Source of the DNA: Combretum micranthum
Taxonomy: Eukaryota > Streptophyta > Magnoliopsida > Myrtales > Combretaceae
DNA length: 64,000 nucleotides
Assembly (NCBI GenBank): GCA_024138025.1
Contig: JAMXBD010001033.1
Coordinates: 124,001-188,000, forward strand
Reading direction: 5' to 3'
This document shows, piece after piece, positions 37,649 through 48,661 of this stretch. The notes beneath the pieces were generated by a model that was not told where the DNA came from, did not search any database, and saw nothing but the letters and a program-made list of their open reading frames with translations. The translations under genes and the position numbers were made by a program. Each line of letters starts with the position of its first letter. Position 1 is the stretch's first letter.

Positions 37649-40100
37649 AAATGAGAAGTTAAGTAATAAGGTGTAATAAATGTTTTATGGGGAAAGAATA
37701 TAAGAATAGGTGTAAGAAAAAATTGAGTGGAGTGAATATTAATGAATAGTAGACAAGATAAATAAATTATTGGTAGAGATAAAAGTATGCGTATAAAAGA
37801 TGTAATTGATATTTTTAGAGCCGATAAAATTTTATTTGATTTTATATAGATATCTTAGTATTATTCTAGTGTAAATTATTTGTCATTATTTTGTCTCATT
37901 TTACATGTCGGTGTCCAAATACGAAGACCGATCTCAAAAAGGCTTGAAATGATTGAGTTTTGACGAATCTGATTATTTTAGAGCATATACCATATATTCG
38001 ATTCTTAATTTGAGTTCATACTATTTTCTAATTAACTCAATATTTTGGGATTTTAGAAAATGTCCGATCGAGTTTAGGGTTTCTACAGCTAAAGTTGACT
38101 TAGTTTGACTTTAGGATTCTGGATCCACTTTTGACTCCAAGGTTCTATTTATAGAACTACCATAAAATCTAGGAGTTTACAATTTTATTATTAATTATTA
38201 TCCGATGATGTTATCTAGATTTGCATGCTAGCAATAGGGCAAGGAAATGATTTGGTTTAACTCATGAAATTTTGACTTGATAAATTAATGCTATATTATG
38301 GAAAATTTTCTTATTATTTTATTTATTAAATATTATTGGATAAATTGCCTCAATTTGCATGTTAGAGATTAGATAGATGAATTGTTTAATGTGGGGTTTC
38401 TAAGTTGAACGATTATTGGATTTTCGTTTTGTTTTCTCAAGGTTCGGTATTTAGATTTTCTATTCACATTTACTTATTAGACATCTAGGGTTATTAACTC
38501 ATTTGACATTATTTAGGGTTTTTTGGACTTTTTCGGACCGATTCTAGGGTTTGTAGAGTTTGGTTTTTAACTTAGCTTAGTCTTATCTAAAAGTATTGAA
38601 AAATCTATGGGTTTATACTAAGCATTTGGGTCATATAAGCAAGTTTGTGTGGGTACCGAAAATGGAAATACATGCTTTAACTAAAAAAAAAAAGGACCTA
38701 AGCAAAAATAGATACAAAAAAGATAATTATGTTTTTGTAGGTATCCCAAGTGGCTCCAAGGGCGAAAATGAGGTATAATTCTAACTCATGCAACTTTATG
38801 TTTGATGCCCTTAGAATTTGTGAATATGACATGTCGGTATGATCAAAATATAATTCTTTATGTTAATATGTCTTCTATGCATGTTTTGATCTAAATCATG
38901 CTAAAATTGGGTTTAAAATGCATAAAATTGGATTTTCATGTTCTTGGAGCATAAAGCATGTTTTGTCATATGTAATGAATCTAAACAAACTTGTATGAAT
39001 GTTCAAAATTTAATGAAATTGTTTTTGGACAAATTGGTTCATACTTTTGAGGAAAATTCATGCTTTTGATGATTAAAACATGTTCAAGTGGCTAGCCTTC
39101 TTAAAAAATATGCCTCCCAGTGGAATCACCAAGCTCTCGAGCTTGGATTTTTCGTTTTCTAGTTTTATTTCTTTTAATCCAATCTATATTAAACCTGAAC
39201 CCATTTAATACAAACCCTTGACTAAGAATTAAAATAAATTTAATTTTTGAAAACATTTTGGAGTCGTCATCACAAGTCTGCGCAAAAAATTAATTTAAAT
39301 CCAATTTGATAAAGTAGAGATTTTTGGATTCGAGGGCTCTCTTATTAGAACCAAACGGTTACCACCTTAATTCTTAATTTAAAGTTTATCCCTTTTTAAT
39401 GCTAAAAAAAAATTCAAATTGATAAATCATGGCATTTACCATTTTATTCAGAAATTTAGAGCAAAATCATTCAGTATTTACAACTAACTAATTATTTCTA
39501 AATTCACAAAAAAATGCGATAGAACAAAAAAAAATCGGATTTTATGTTGTTCTGAAGGTGCTTAAGTACTCACTAATCAAGATCAAACAATACGTAGTAC
39601 CTTTTTTGAAAAATTTAATTTGTTGGTTCTTTTTAGTTTCTAAACTCTTTCACAATAAGTTTCTTAAATTTTATCTTTGAAGAAAAAAAAATTATCAATC
39701 CTAAAAGACTATCCATTTATTTTTTTAAATAAGGAAAATAAGATTTTTTGGGTGACAAACTTTTTTTATATAAATGTATATTTTTAAAATTTTTATTATA
39801 TTTTTATTTTTATTCATCTTTTATTATATATATTTATCTTTATTTTGAGTATCTACTTATTTGTTTTATTACTACATTTAGTCTATATAACATATATTTA
39901 TTAAATTTCTTTTTGTTTTCTATTCCCTCTTCCTTGTTTTTCTTTTTCCTTATTTTTTCAAAGACATTCATTTTTTATTTCATTTTACTTACTTTGTATT
40001 ATACGTATAATACATTTTAATAAATAAATAAACAAAGTAGACGAAAGAGACTTACCTGGGAATAGACCCTACGCGGATCGAGACAGGATGTGAGCTTAGA
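35518..40100. other. Non-coding, repeat-derived sequence
   Basis: No gene is supported. A perfect (GA)n microsatellite lies at about 37,613-37,645. At 39,120-39,380 the phrase TTTTGGAGTCGTCATCACA resembles a plant LTR-retrotransposon signature (GGAGTCGCCACC), so this is probably old LTR sequence. Confidence 0.5.
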
Positions 40101-40172
40101 CTATGGATGCCATGTTGAATCAATTTTCGAACAGATCTCCGGACTTCGGATCGTGTGAGTTGACGGGTTTTT

Positions 40173-40823
40173 GTAGGTACTCGACCCGCCTAACTCGATA
40201 AATACCCTATAGGGTTTGGGATGGATTTTGGGATAAGCATAAAATCCGTTTGAAAATCCGAACTCGTTTAACTATATAAATATATATTATATTTAGCCAT
40301 AGTCTCTGAAATTAACTAGTCGTGCTTCATTAGTTGTAAAGCTATTTTTTTTTATTAAATTATTTAGAAAAAGTAAAAATCCTAGAACAGTAGACTAATA
40401 CTCTATGGTTTCCACTTTCAGTTTGGTCTTGGCTCACTCTCCTCAAATTCAAACCTCTCACTTCTCTTGTTGCACTGTTTCATTCACTGATTTTCTTCCT
40501 ATGAAAATGGTTGGGATTTTATAAAGAGGATTGCATGAGTAATGATAAAAGTTTTTTTTCTTCGCCTATGAAGTGGGAGCGGATTAGAAATAGAAAAAGA
40601 TGAAAAAAAACATTTATAATGACATTTTTAAATATTCTATTGTGTAATGATTCTAATTTTATATCGGGTTTGGGGTTTGAGTTCGGGTACCTTATAGGGT
40701 TTGTCTAGTGGGTTTTGGGTTCATTGACAAAAACCTTATAGGGTTTGGGACGGGTTTTGGGAATCCTATTGGGTATTGGGATTGGGTTCGAGTTTTAGTA
40801 TACCCGTCCTGGTTACATTCTTA
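40173..40823. mobile_element. hAT-like non-autonomous element with CCTATAGGGTTT repeats
   Basis: Several CCTATAGGG/CTTATAGGGTTT motifs lie near both ends, and the right end reads CCTGGTTACATTCTTA. Reverse-complemented, that end is TAAGAATGTAACCAGG, matching the left end of the copy at 43,814 (TAAGGATGTAATCAGG). The left end is not cleanly defined. An 8-bp match GTTGAATC exists at 40,114-40,121 and 40,824-40,831, but the sequence after the left one is not an inverted copy of the right terminus. Confidence 0.55.
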
Positions 40824-42640
40824 GTTGAATCCAATTCGAATGAAGTGGCGGCTGACGGGATGTGACTCCAATGATCCAGCATCGATTTCGACTAAAGAGG
40901 TTATCGGACAAAGTAATTCCAACCCCATAAAGATTCTTGTGGACGCAATTAGTTCCGAAAATGGTTGAAAGAAGTGGTTACAAACCTTATAGGTGGTACC
41001 GATGTGAGTACTTTGTGGAGTGGTTGCTAACAGATAGCTTAACTTACCTGGGTCTTCTTATACCAATCAATTAGATTCAAAATGCCAAGAAAAGTTAAAA
41101 GCCCTAACTTCTAAGGAACTTCGAGTTAAGCTTTTTGGTAGTGATTTTTTTTTTTGTGTGGAATTCTTCTCTCTTGCGTTATTTTTTCCTCTGTGTTTTT
41201 CTTGTCTTATGTCTATGTCAGTATTTATAAATGCTCAACCTGCTCATCTACTACTCACTATCCGTCGCTGACATATTCGCTCGTCTCATCTACAACTCGT
41301 GGATATATTCGCTTATCATCTAGCAACTTGCTGACATATTCGCTTACCTCATCTAGCTAGTGGGAGCATGTGGAAAAAAAAATTGGAGAAAAAGGGCAAT
41401 TTGCCTCATCGCAGAATCAAACCCAAGTCTCCTTATGCATGCTAGTGACTTATCGTACAAGCTATTAGCTTGTGCTTGTTCTAGTTTACATAAAAATTTT
41501 ATTTAAGGTTTCCAAAAAGGGCAAATTTAACAAGCCCATTTATATGAGATATTTAATTAGGTCTAAAATAAATCTATAATTAAAATCAGTATTATATCAA
41601 ACACATACATTATTTATTTTTTTTTAATACTTTTTTCTTCTTTGAAATGTCTTTTATTATATTTTGTGGGCTTAATATAATATTAATTTTTATCATAAAT
41701 CGAAGCCTTAAATAGGCAAAAAATGGGTGTCTACACACAATTAACTACTTGATTATGTTAAGTTACACTTAATTAGTTAAACAAGTTTTATGAGCAATAT
41801 GTACAAAATTTGTATATGTTTGTATTTTGTGTTTGTTCTTATGCTGTATTCTGTTTTTAGCAGAGTTGTGCAGGTTAAGATTGCACCGGCTTGCCGGTAG
41901 GATTTTGGATCAGCTCACTGGTATAGTTTTTTTCCGTGTAATGACATGATTTTTGTATACCAGCGAGCTGGTACAAAATAAACTGACTCGCTGGTTCAAG
42001 TTGAGCAAAGAATAGAACCAACCACAGAATTGTCTATGGGTAAATCTTGTGAACTGGAAAGTCGATGGGATTTTGGACCGACAAGCCAACAGACCAAAAA
42101 CTAGATGTTGCAACTTTTTTTATCCGACTGTTTAAGAAGCTTTTGGGTTCAATAGCTAAGTTTCTTGAAGATGTTATAAATACATGTTGTTGAGGGCTTG
42201 AAGAGTGTTAATTGAGCTTAGTTCCTGCATATGATATCATTGTAAATACTCTCTAAGGCTTGTATTACAATTTATATTATTTGGAAGTGAGAGAGACTTA
42301 GTATGGTGCTAGTTACTTTATATTTGCTAAACTCTTTTAAAGCACTACACTATAGTTTTTTGTAAGTAAATAAGTGAAATCTTAAGTTGAGTCTAGTGTG
42401 ATTGAGAGTTTATTGTAAAGACTCAACTTAAGTAATTGTGTTTGTGTTGTTGTAGCTCTAGCGGAGCAATTGATTGTTTATTGTGAATCTGGGTGAAGTC
42501 TTCTATTGAGGGAAGCAATCGTTCATGGATCGTAGAGACTAGGGGCTAAGGCGAACCAAACTCCGTGTTAAAATCATGATGAAAACTTTCCTTTCCCTAT
42601 CTTTTTATTATTGTTGTTGTATTTATTGTTGAATCGCATA
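40824..42640 (+). repeat. LTR-like remnants, possibly a Ty1/copia LTR at 41,755-42,640
   Basis: TGGGTGTCTACA at 41,725-41,736 resembles the end of one LTR type. From about 41,755 a second unit contains perfect-armed palindromes (41,885-41,898 and 41,958-41,973). It ends in a region with GAGGGAAGCAATCG and CGAACCAAACTCCGTGT, similar to the R-U5 part of copia LTRs. No coding region is seen. A degenerate tRNA-like B box (GGTTTGATTC, minus strand, near 41,410) may mark a SINE. Confidence 0.3.
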
Positions 42641-43496
42641 ATTAGGAATTAAGTTTTGAAAAAGAATCAAAATTAGCCATAACCGCATTTCCTAAGTTGT
42701 TAGTAGATTTCGATAGAAACTACCCATAAATAACTAATCTCAAACCCATCGACACTGTTAACCTCCATTGAACCCATTCGAATAGAACTAAATCAACCTA
42801 AATGATAAATAAATAAATCAATCAAAATAGAATTTAAAATAGCATTGAATAAAACATGGTTGGATTGTTCTTTGACAAAATGAACAATGGTTGGACCTTT
42901 AAGCTCAATGAGTCGAACCAAATCGGTGTAGGGGCAAGTCGAGAGGTTTGGCCCAGTGGGGTTTTTTGTTCCTCTCTCTCTCTTTCACGATTAGTCTAAG
43001 GTGGCTTGATATAAAGATAGTTCAGTGGTTAGGTCTTGATTGTCGTAGTGGGTTTTGTGGTGTTGGTGTCAAAGGTAGAGTTTTTAGATGTAGGTGGCGA
43101 CAATAAGTCTTGGTAGGGGTGCTCTTGTGGATGTCTAGAATTTTAGTATTGTATAGGCTTGCATTTGGTGGTTGGTCGAGCAGTGTGGAGATGGTAGGTT
43201 AGCGTTATTTTAGGTGTTGAAGTTAGCTGTGATGTGGTATTTGGTGGTGGTGGTGGTTCAGTTGTTGAGTGGTGATTTGGGCAATGTTGGGTTGTTTCAA
43301 GTGGTAGAGGAGCTTGGGTGGTTATTGAGGTGGTGGCTAGTGGGTCCAATTTGTGGAGTTGTAATGGTGGAGTATTGGTGTTTCGACTCAATGGGTGCAT
43401 GGGGGTTTGTATTGGTTTGAGTTGGCTGTGTTTAGAGAGAGATAGTAGCAAGAAGGTGGCTAGAGAGAGAGAGAAAGGGGAAGTCATGGTAGTAGA

Positions 43497-43534
<38 letters not shown>

Positions 43535-43813
43535 AGGGAGATATGTGTTGTAGAGAGAGTGAGAAGAGAGAAAAAAAAGAAAAAAATAAATGTTTATGTG
43601 ATATTAAAATATTAAATTTTAATGTGGATTTTCTATCACGTTAGCGACGTGCCGGAGTTTTAGCAGGATTACGGCTAGATTATTTTTTGTGTAAGATTTA
43701 AAAAAGTTTAGGTATTTTATAAGAAAAAATTTTGTTTGTTTATGATTTTATTATATCGAAAATGTTTAGACTATGGTTATAGTCGCTCTTTCCCTTATCC
43801 TATTTGTCCTTGC
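42641..43813. other. Non-coding; GT-rich and GA-rich tracts and a G35 homopolymer
   Basis: No gene is supported; frames here come from low-complexity sequence. A run of 35 G spans 43,499-43,533, flanked by GA repeats on both sides. The minus-strand frame at 43,143-43,487 is Thr/Pro/Leu rich and judged spurious. Confidence 0.6.
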
Positions 43814-44474
43814 TAAGGATGTAATCAGGTCAGGTTTCGGACGAATCATATGAACTCGAAACTTGACCCGTTACCTTATAGGATTTATCAAACCCGATCC
43901 TATAACTCTATAGGGTTTTGATGCTATATCCAAACACACCCTACATAGTTTCATTTAAAAGCCGGAACCCAACCTTATGACCTTTTTTTTTTAACTTATT
44001 TTCAAATTTTAATAATAAATTTAGGAAAAGTTAGTGTTTTCAACACAAGTTTCCTATACATTAAAAAATTGAAAAGATGTATTTAGAATTGATAGAATAT
44101 ATCATATATCACATTGTTATACAACATTTAAACACATAAAATATATTACTTTTATCACTATATAATACCTTAAAAACATGATTAAAATAAATCTCCTACT
44201 AAGATTAAAATATAACAATATAAAATAACATTAATCTCCAGAGTAAACATGACTTGAACAAAAATTTAAAAAAAGTTTTAAAATGCGTAACTAATCTAAT
44301 AAATATAAAAAAAATCAATGAAAAGTAGAAAAGATGATAGCTCTTCCTTATTTTATTTACTCTCTTTATATTTTAATAATGTTTTTATTTATTTATTTTT
44401 AAAATTATAATACTAAATTATCGAATATTTATTAAATTTATTATATAACACAAACTTAACCCCTGTATCCAAAC

Positions 44475-44595
44475 TTGGGGAAAAGGAAAAAATAATTATG
44501 TTTTTTTTAAAAAAATTACAAAAATGCCATCGGGATCAAAATAATCGCGATTTTAGGCAACTTGACCTCGTCTCTTGAAGAGACGAGGTCGGGCT
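44475..44595 (+). repeat. Left terminal inverted repeat of the MULE-like element
   Basis: Pairs with 48,395-48,531. Its inner part contains a 27-base palindrome (44,564-44,590) with 13-base arms GACCTCGTCTCTT and AAGAGACGAGGTC. A second, imperfect copy of the motif follows at 44,608-44,633. Confidence 0.8.
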
Positions 44596-44641
44596 GCTGT
44601 GGTACTTCATCTCTTGAAGAGACAAGGTCAAGCCAAATTAC

Positions 44642-44660
44642 TTCCCCCCCCCCCCCCCCC
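44642..44660 (+). repeat. C homopolymer
   Basis: A run of about 18 C between the left terminal inverted repeat and the 3' end of the PMD gene. Confidence 0.85.
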
Positions 44661-45023
44661 TTCTTGTTCCTTGAAAAACAGATTAATTTTTACATTTGGA
44701 GCAAAAGCTGTAAAAAATCAGATAAAAACAGTTATACAAGCAATTAGCCATTCTCCCCCAGGGCTAAACAACTTCCAAACTTCAGTAGTATTCCGAAACT
44801 CAATCTAATCAAATGCAGTTCCCATCCCAAATCATTAAACCACAAATGTATTCTCATACTTTTCATCACAAAGATAAGATAGAACTGAAAGAATATAAAA
44901 TACGAAATCAATGACCGATTTTTAGTTTTCATCAAATGTACATAAGAGAAGGAATACCGTAATCATAGAAAAATTAAAGATCTGCATCCAACAATCATAA
45001 AAATTGAGAAAGTCTCATATCTA

Positions 45024-47153
45024 CTACTGCTGGTCTCTGCCCTGTCTCCCTCGTCCCCGTCTAACAAAGGTACGGGCGAATGGTGTACACTGATGAAGAT
45101 ATTGTGTGGATGGATCAATCTGAGTAACTGTGACATCCTCATCTCCACTAGCACCACTGAATGGATGAAATGGGACTGGGTCTGGCTCCACCTGTGTGAG
45201 TCCCTTACCCATATCATGCGATGGCACTGGTCGCCTCTTCTGTGGAACTAGGGGGGCCTGAAACTCACTATATGACGCGTCTGGCATGGGGGTGTCGAAC
45301 AGATGTGTGTGTGATGATGATGATGGGCTAACCTAGTCATGAAGGTACTGGGAAAAGCTAGGCTGATCAAATGACGGTACGTGGGACGGCTTAGACTTGT
45401 CCACAATCTATATACTTCTGCCACGACCTCGCTCCTGACCCCGTCCCTGCCCACGCCTCTCCCTATGTGGACGTCGCTTCTAACTAGGTTGTGGATGTGG
45501 GTCATCAGATGGTGGTGGTCTTGCTGCTGGGGCTGGTGGTGGTGGATCGTTTAAATTGAGCCCCATGAACTCTTCAACTACACGATAGACATCTCATGTA
45601 GTAGAAGAAGTAATATCTGGATGCATGTTTGGGACTTTATAAATGAAATTTGCCTATAAGCAACATAGAAAATGTAGAGTAGTGAGTAAGTGAGTCATGA
45701 AAACAGAATACATCTATTTACACAGGTTATCGAGTCAGTGATCGTACCATATAACGTATGATAGCCCCTGTGCGACTGATCCAGCGTCGGGTGATAGTGT
45801 GGTACCACTGGAAGTAATCATCAGATGTACCGGTAGGAAAATCTGGCATATTAATAATACGATCATGCTGACCATCCCACTTAGCTATCCACTTAGCATG
45901 CTCCGACTGCCAGTTCCATTCGGAACGCCCTCGCATGTCAATCTCATGCAGGGCTCTCATGTCCGCAGGTGGCTGTGGGATCCCCTGGAATCCACCAAAC
46001 TGTTGGAGCACTCTGTCTGGGTAGTAGTGCTCAACTATGTGGAAGCACACCAGCGGGACCCTAGATCGCCAAATGTCGCTGCCCGCCTGGCAGTATGGAG
46101 AGAGAGAGAGTCCAAAATGGGACTGTAAGGGTCCCACACATCCTGTTTACCAGGGAAAATTAGACAACCAGTTAACAAAAAAAAGTTAAAACGTAGGAAT
46201 TTGAAGGGAAATAACACATTAGAAATCAAATTGATGGAGAAGGTAAAGAAAATCATACCTAGTGCTCGGTTTGTCGATTGAACGATGCCCGATACTCAAT
46301 CATCAAGTGGGTGGATACACTAGTGACATCAAAAGGCGCACCCTAATGGCTTATCGGTGGGCGGCCTACTGTAACTGCTGTAACCTAACGATGAATCGGA
46401 GTAATGTGGGAGAAGTGCTCCCATGCCCATATCTGCAAGACAACCAAGGGTCCTACAATATCCCCTGTGTCAACGTGGGAAGCCAAGCATAGCTGACTAT
46501 ACAGCCATGCCAAATAGGCTGCTCCCCACGCATATTGCCCCGCCCTCTCCAAGTCCTGAAGCAACTACAGATACATTAGGTGGACGTAATTCGATGACTT
46601 GTCTGCAAATATGAATCCACCCAGTAGCAACAGGATAGACTCCCTAAAGTAACATCTGATCAAGACATCATCTGCATACTCTGGTAGCACTTTGAAGTGG
46701 TTGTCTAACCACGACATCTTCAGACGACTACCATCCATATCCGTCTTGCGCACAGGTCGGACTCCTAACAGCTCCTCACATAATGTAGGCCAATCCATTC
46801 GGGCTGTGCCTGTAACAACATTGATATCTACCGGTAGGCCTGTAAGAACATCAACATCCTCCAAAGCTACTGACTCTTCTGTGTACACCAACATATCATG
46901 TGTAGCATCATCATCCGTCACTGGAATAATATCATAACACAGCGTCTTATCTCCAATAGCTACCCTATGATATAGATCCACTCGATGTGTACACCTATTT
47001 ACCTTCAGTCTATTGCAAATGATGTCCACAATTTACTCATACGTAGAGTTCCTACTAACATTGACCACAGCTATCGGGTGCTTATTATTACCAAATCCAT
47101 CCTCCCCTTGCACAATATTGCCATGAGCGTATAGTACAAACTTCGCCTTATCC
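45024..47153 (-). pseudogene. MULE N-terminal domain fused to plant mobile domain (PMD), interrupted
   Basis: From ATG at 47,153 the first ~95 residues resemble the N-terminal DNA-binding region of MULE transposases: FVLYAHGNIVQGEDG near the start, a VDIICNRL segment, and IPVTDDDATHDML, with one TAA (47,033-47,035) where Gln is likely. The same frame runs directly into PMD: VALEDVDVLTGLPVD, WPTLCEELLGV, and LLLLGGFIFADKSSNYVHLMYL, then a stop. PMD continues as GQYAWGAAYLAWLY and WAWEHF, across a GT-AG intron (46,143-46,258), then VPLVCFHIVE, YPDRVLQQFGG and IDMRGR. A second GT-AG intron (45,654-45,747) precedes a Pro- and Arg/Gly-rich tail. PMD proteins include the MAIN/MAIL1 group; PMDs are known to travel in transposons. 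At least five stops and one frameshift make this copy inactive. Confidence 0.85.
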
Positions 47154-47159
47154 ATTTCT

Positions 47160-48110
47160 TCACCAACCTTGTCATCTCATAAAAAATAACTTCATTGCAT
47201 GAAATTTGCAACTCTACACTTATGAATTGAACTTTCCATTTTATTTAACATAACTCCTAATGGAAAATTTCAAAATTGATTTCTATCACTAATTAAATGT
47301 TGATTTCTATTGCTCATGAATGATCTAATTCACATAAAATTGAAATTATTAATTTCTAATAAATTATAATTTTGAATGTTGATTTCTGTTATCAATTACC
47401 GATTTCTAATAAATAATAAATTATATAAAATTTGTATCACTTTAATTAAATTGTAATGTTTAATAAGTTATAATTTATAATAAATTAAAATTTTAAATGT
47501 TGACTTCTGTTATCAATTGCTGATTTCTAATAAATTATAAAATGTACAAAATACTTATAAATTATACAAAATTTGTATCACTTTAATTGAATTGTAATGT
47601 TTAATAAGTTATAATTTCTAATAAATTATAATTTTCAATGTTGACTTCTGTTATCAATTACTGATTTCTAATAAATTATAAATTATAAAAATTTCTAATA
47701 AATTATACAAAATTTGTATCGCTTTAATTGAATTGTAATGTTTAATAAATTATAATTTTAAATGTGACTTCTGTTATCAATTACTGATTTCTAATAAATT
47801 ATAAATTATAACAATTTCTAATAAAATATAAAAAATTATAATAAATTATACAAAATTTGTATCGCTTTAATTGAATTGTAATGTTTAATAAATTATATAA
47901 AAATTTCTAATAAATTACTAATTTCTAATTAATTAAACTTTGCATACAATAGCAAAAATGCGCACATTTCACATTACCAATATTCGACAATATAGTATCG
48001 ATAATTCAAAAAAAACTTTACAAAAATTAGGAATCTTACAACATATAATATTCCTAGAACACATACAACGAATACTCAATAATGTAGTATCAATAATTTA
48101 ATAAAAACTT
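47160..48110. repeat. AT-rich tandem array upstream of the PMD gene
   Basis: A unit of about 120-140 bp is repeated roughly four times. The phrase GACTTCTGTTATCAATTxCTG recurs near 47,379, 47,499, 47,639 and 47,765. A CAAAATTTGTATCxCTTTAATT phrase alternates with it. The array lies between the gene start and the right terminal inverted repeat, where the promoter is expected. Confidence 0.75.
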
Positions 48111-48394
48111 CGAAAAAATGTGGATTCATACCTTTGAATCATCGCCGATGCCGCCGCCGTCGCCTTTGATATTTGTCTTTGTCCTCGTTTTCGCACCTAC
48201 GATACCCCTCTCCAACAAATTGCTTCTCTCCCAACACCGGCTGATCCAAATACACAACTTCACGGATCTAATTGTGCTCAATCAAACGCAAATGGCGAAT
48301 TATGGTTAAGGTTTGAAATTGGGAGTTAGGGTTTGTGGAGAAGGAGAAAGGAAATAAATGGGGAAGAAGAAGGTCTGGCGAGTTTTTATTTGCC

Positions 48395-48531
48395 CAGACC
48401 TCGTCTCTTCAAATGATCTCGCCTCTTTCAAGATACATGATCAAGTTGTCCAAAATCGAGATTATTTTTATCTCGATGGTATTTTTATAATTTTTTTAAA
48501 AACATAATTATTTTTTTCCATTTCCCCCCAA
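48395..48531 (-). repeat. Right terminal inverted repeat of the MULE-like element
   Basis: Inverted partner of 44,475-44,595, with outer end CCCCCCAA against TTGGGG on the left. Differences are mainly single-base changes plus a short insertion in the inner half. Confidence 0.8.
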
Positions 48532-48661
48532 CCTGACCTATAAGCTTAACGGCCTACCAGTTACGTCCGTACTCCTCGCCACTCGAAAATCCCGTTCCCT
48601 CTCCTCTAACTGCATTGTCTACAGCCCCTAGCCCTGTCCCTACCCAATCACACTCCCTTCC

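Larger units (their letters stand above)
44475..48531 (-). mobile_element. MULE-like element with about 130-bp terminal inverted repeats carrying a PMD gene
   Basis: 44,475-44,595 and 48,395-48,531 are inverted copies: TTGGGG...GGAAAAAATAATTATG, CCATCGxGATxAAAATAATC and the GAGACGAGGTC motif appear at both ends in opposite orientation. Long terminal inverted repeats are typical of Mutator-like elements. The only coding region is a minus-strand gene with a MULE-type N-terminal domain joined to a plant mobile domain. No DDE transposase or SWIM zinc finger is seen, so the element is presumably non-autonomous. A clean 9-bp target duplication was not found. Confidence 0.75.
43814..48571. mobile_element. 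hAT-like element split by a PMD-carrying MULE-like element
   Basis: The left end TAAGGATGTAATCAGG (43,814) and the right end, read in reverse as TACGGACGTAACTGG (48,571), form a diverged terminal inverted repeat. The flanks GTCCTTGC (43,806-43,813) and CTCCTCGC (48,572-48,579) agree at 6 of 8 positions, as for a hAT target duplication. CCTTATAGG and CTATAGGGTTT motifs lie inside the left end, as in the copies at 40,173 and 62,865. The original element was about 700 bp; 44,475-48,531 is inserted into it near its right end. Confidence 0.6.

Noticed and set aside
38596..38778. 60-codon frame containing FVWVPKMEIHA, reminiscent of the gag-protease linker of copia elements
   Set aside because: The similarity is a few residues only, with no zinc knuckle or protease nearby.
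40114..40831. Perfect 8-bp repeat GTTGAATC flanking the hAT-like element at 40 kb
   Set aside because: The sequence after the left copy is not an inverted copy of the right end, so it cannot be accepted as the target duplication; similarity of the flanks continues beyond 8 bp.
43143..43487. 114-codon minus-strand frame with a signal-peptide-like start and Thr/Pro-rich body
   Set aside because: It is the reverse reading of GT/GGT-rich low-complexity sequence next to a GA tract and G run. It has no domain and no intron or promoter evidence.
43318..43644. 108-codon plus-strand frame with a poly-Gly stretch
   Set aside because: The Gly run is the G35 homopolymer; the rest has no similarity to any known family.
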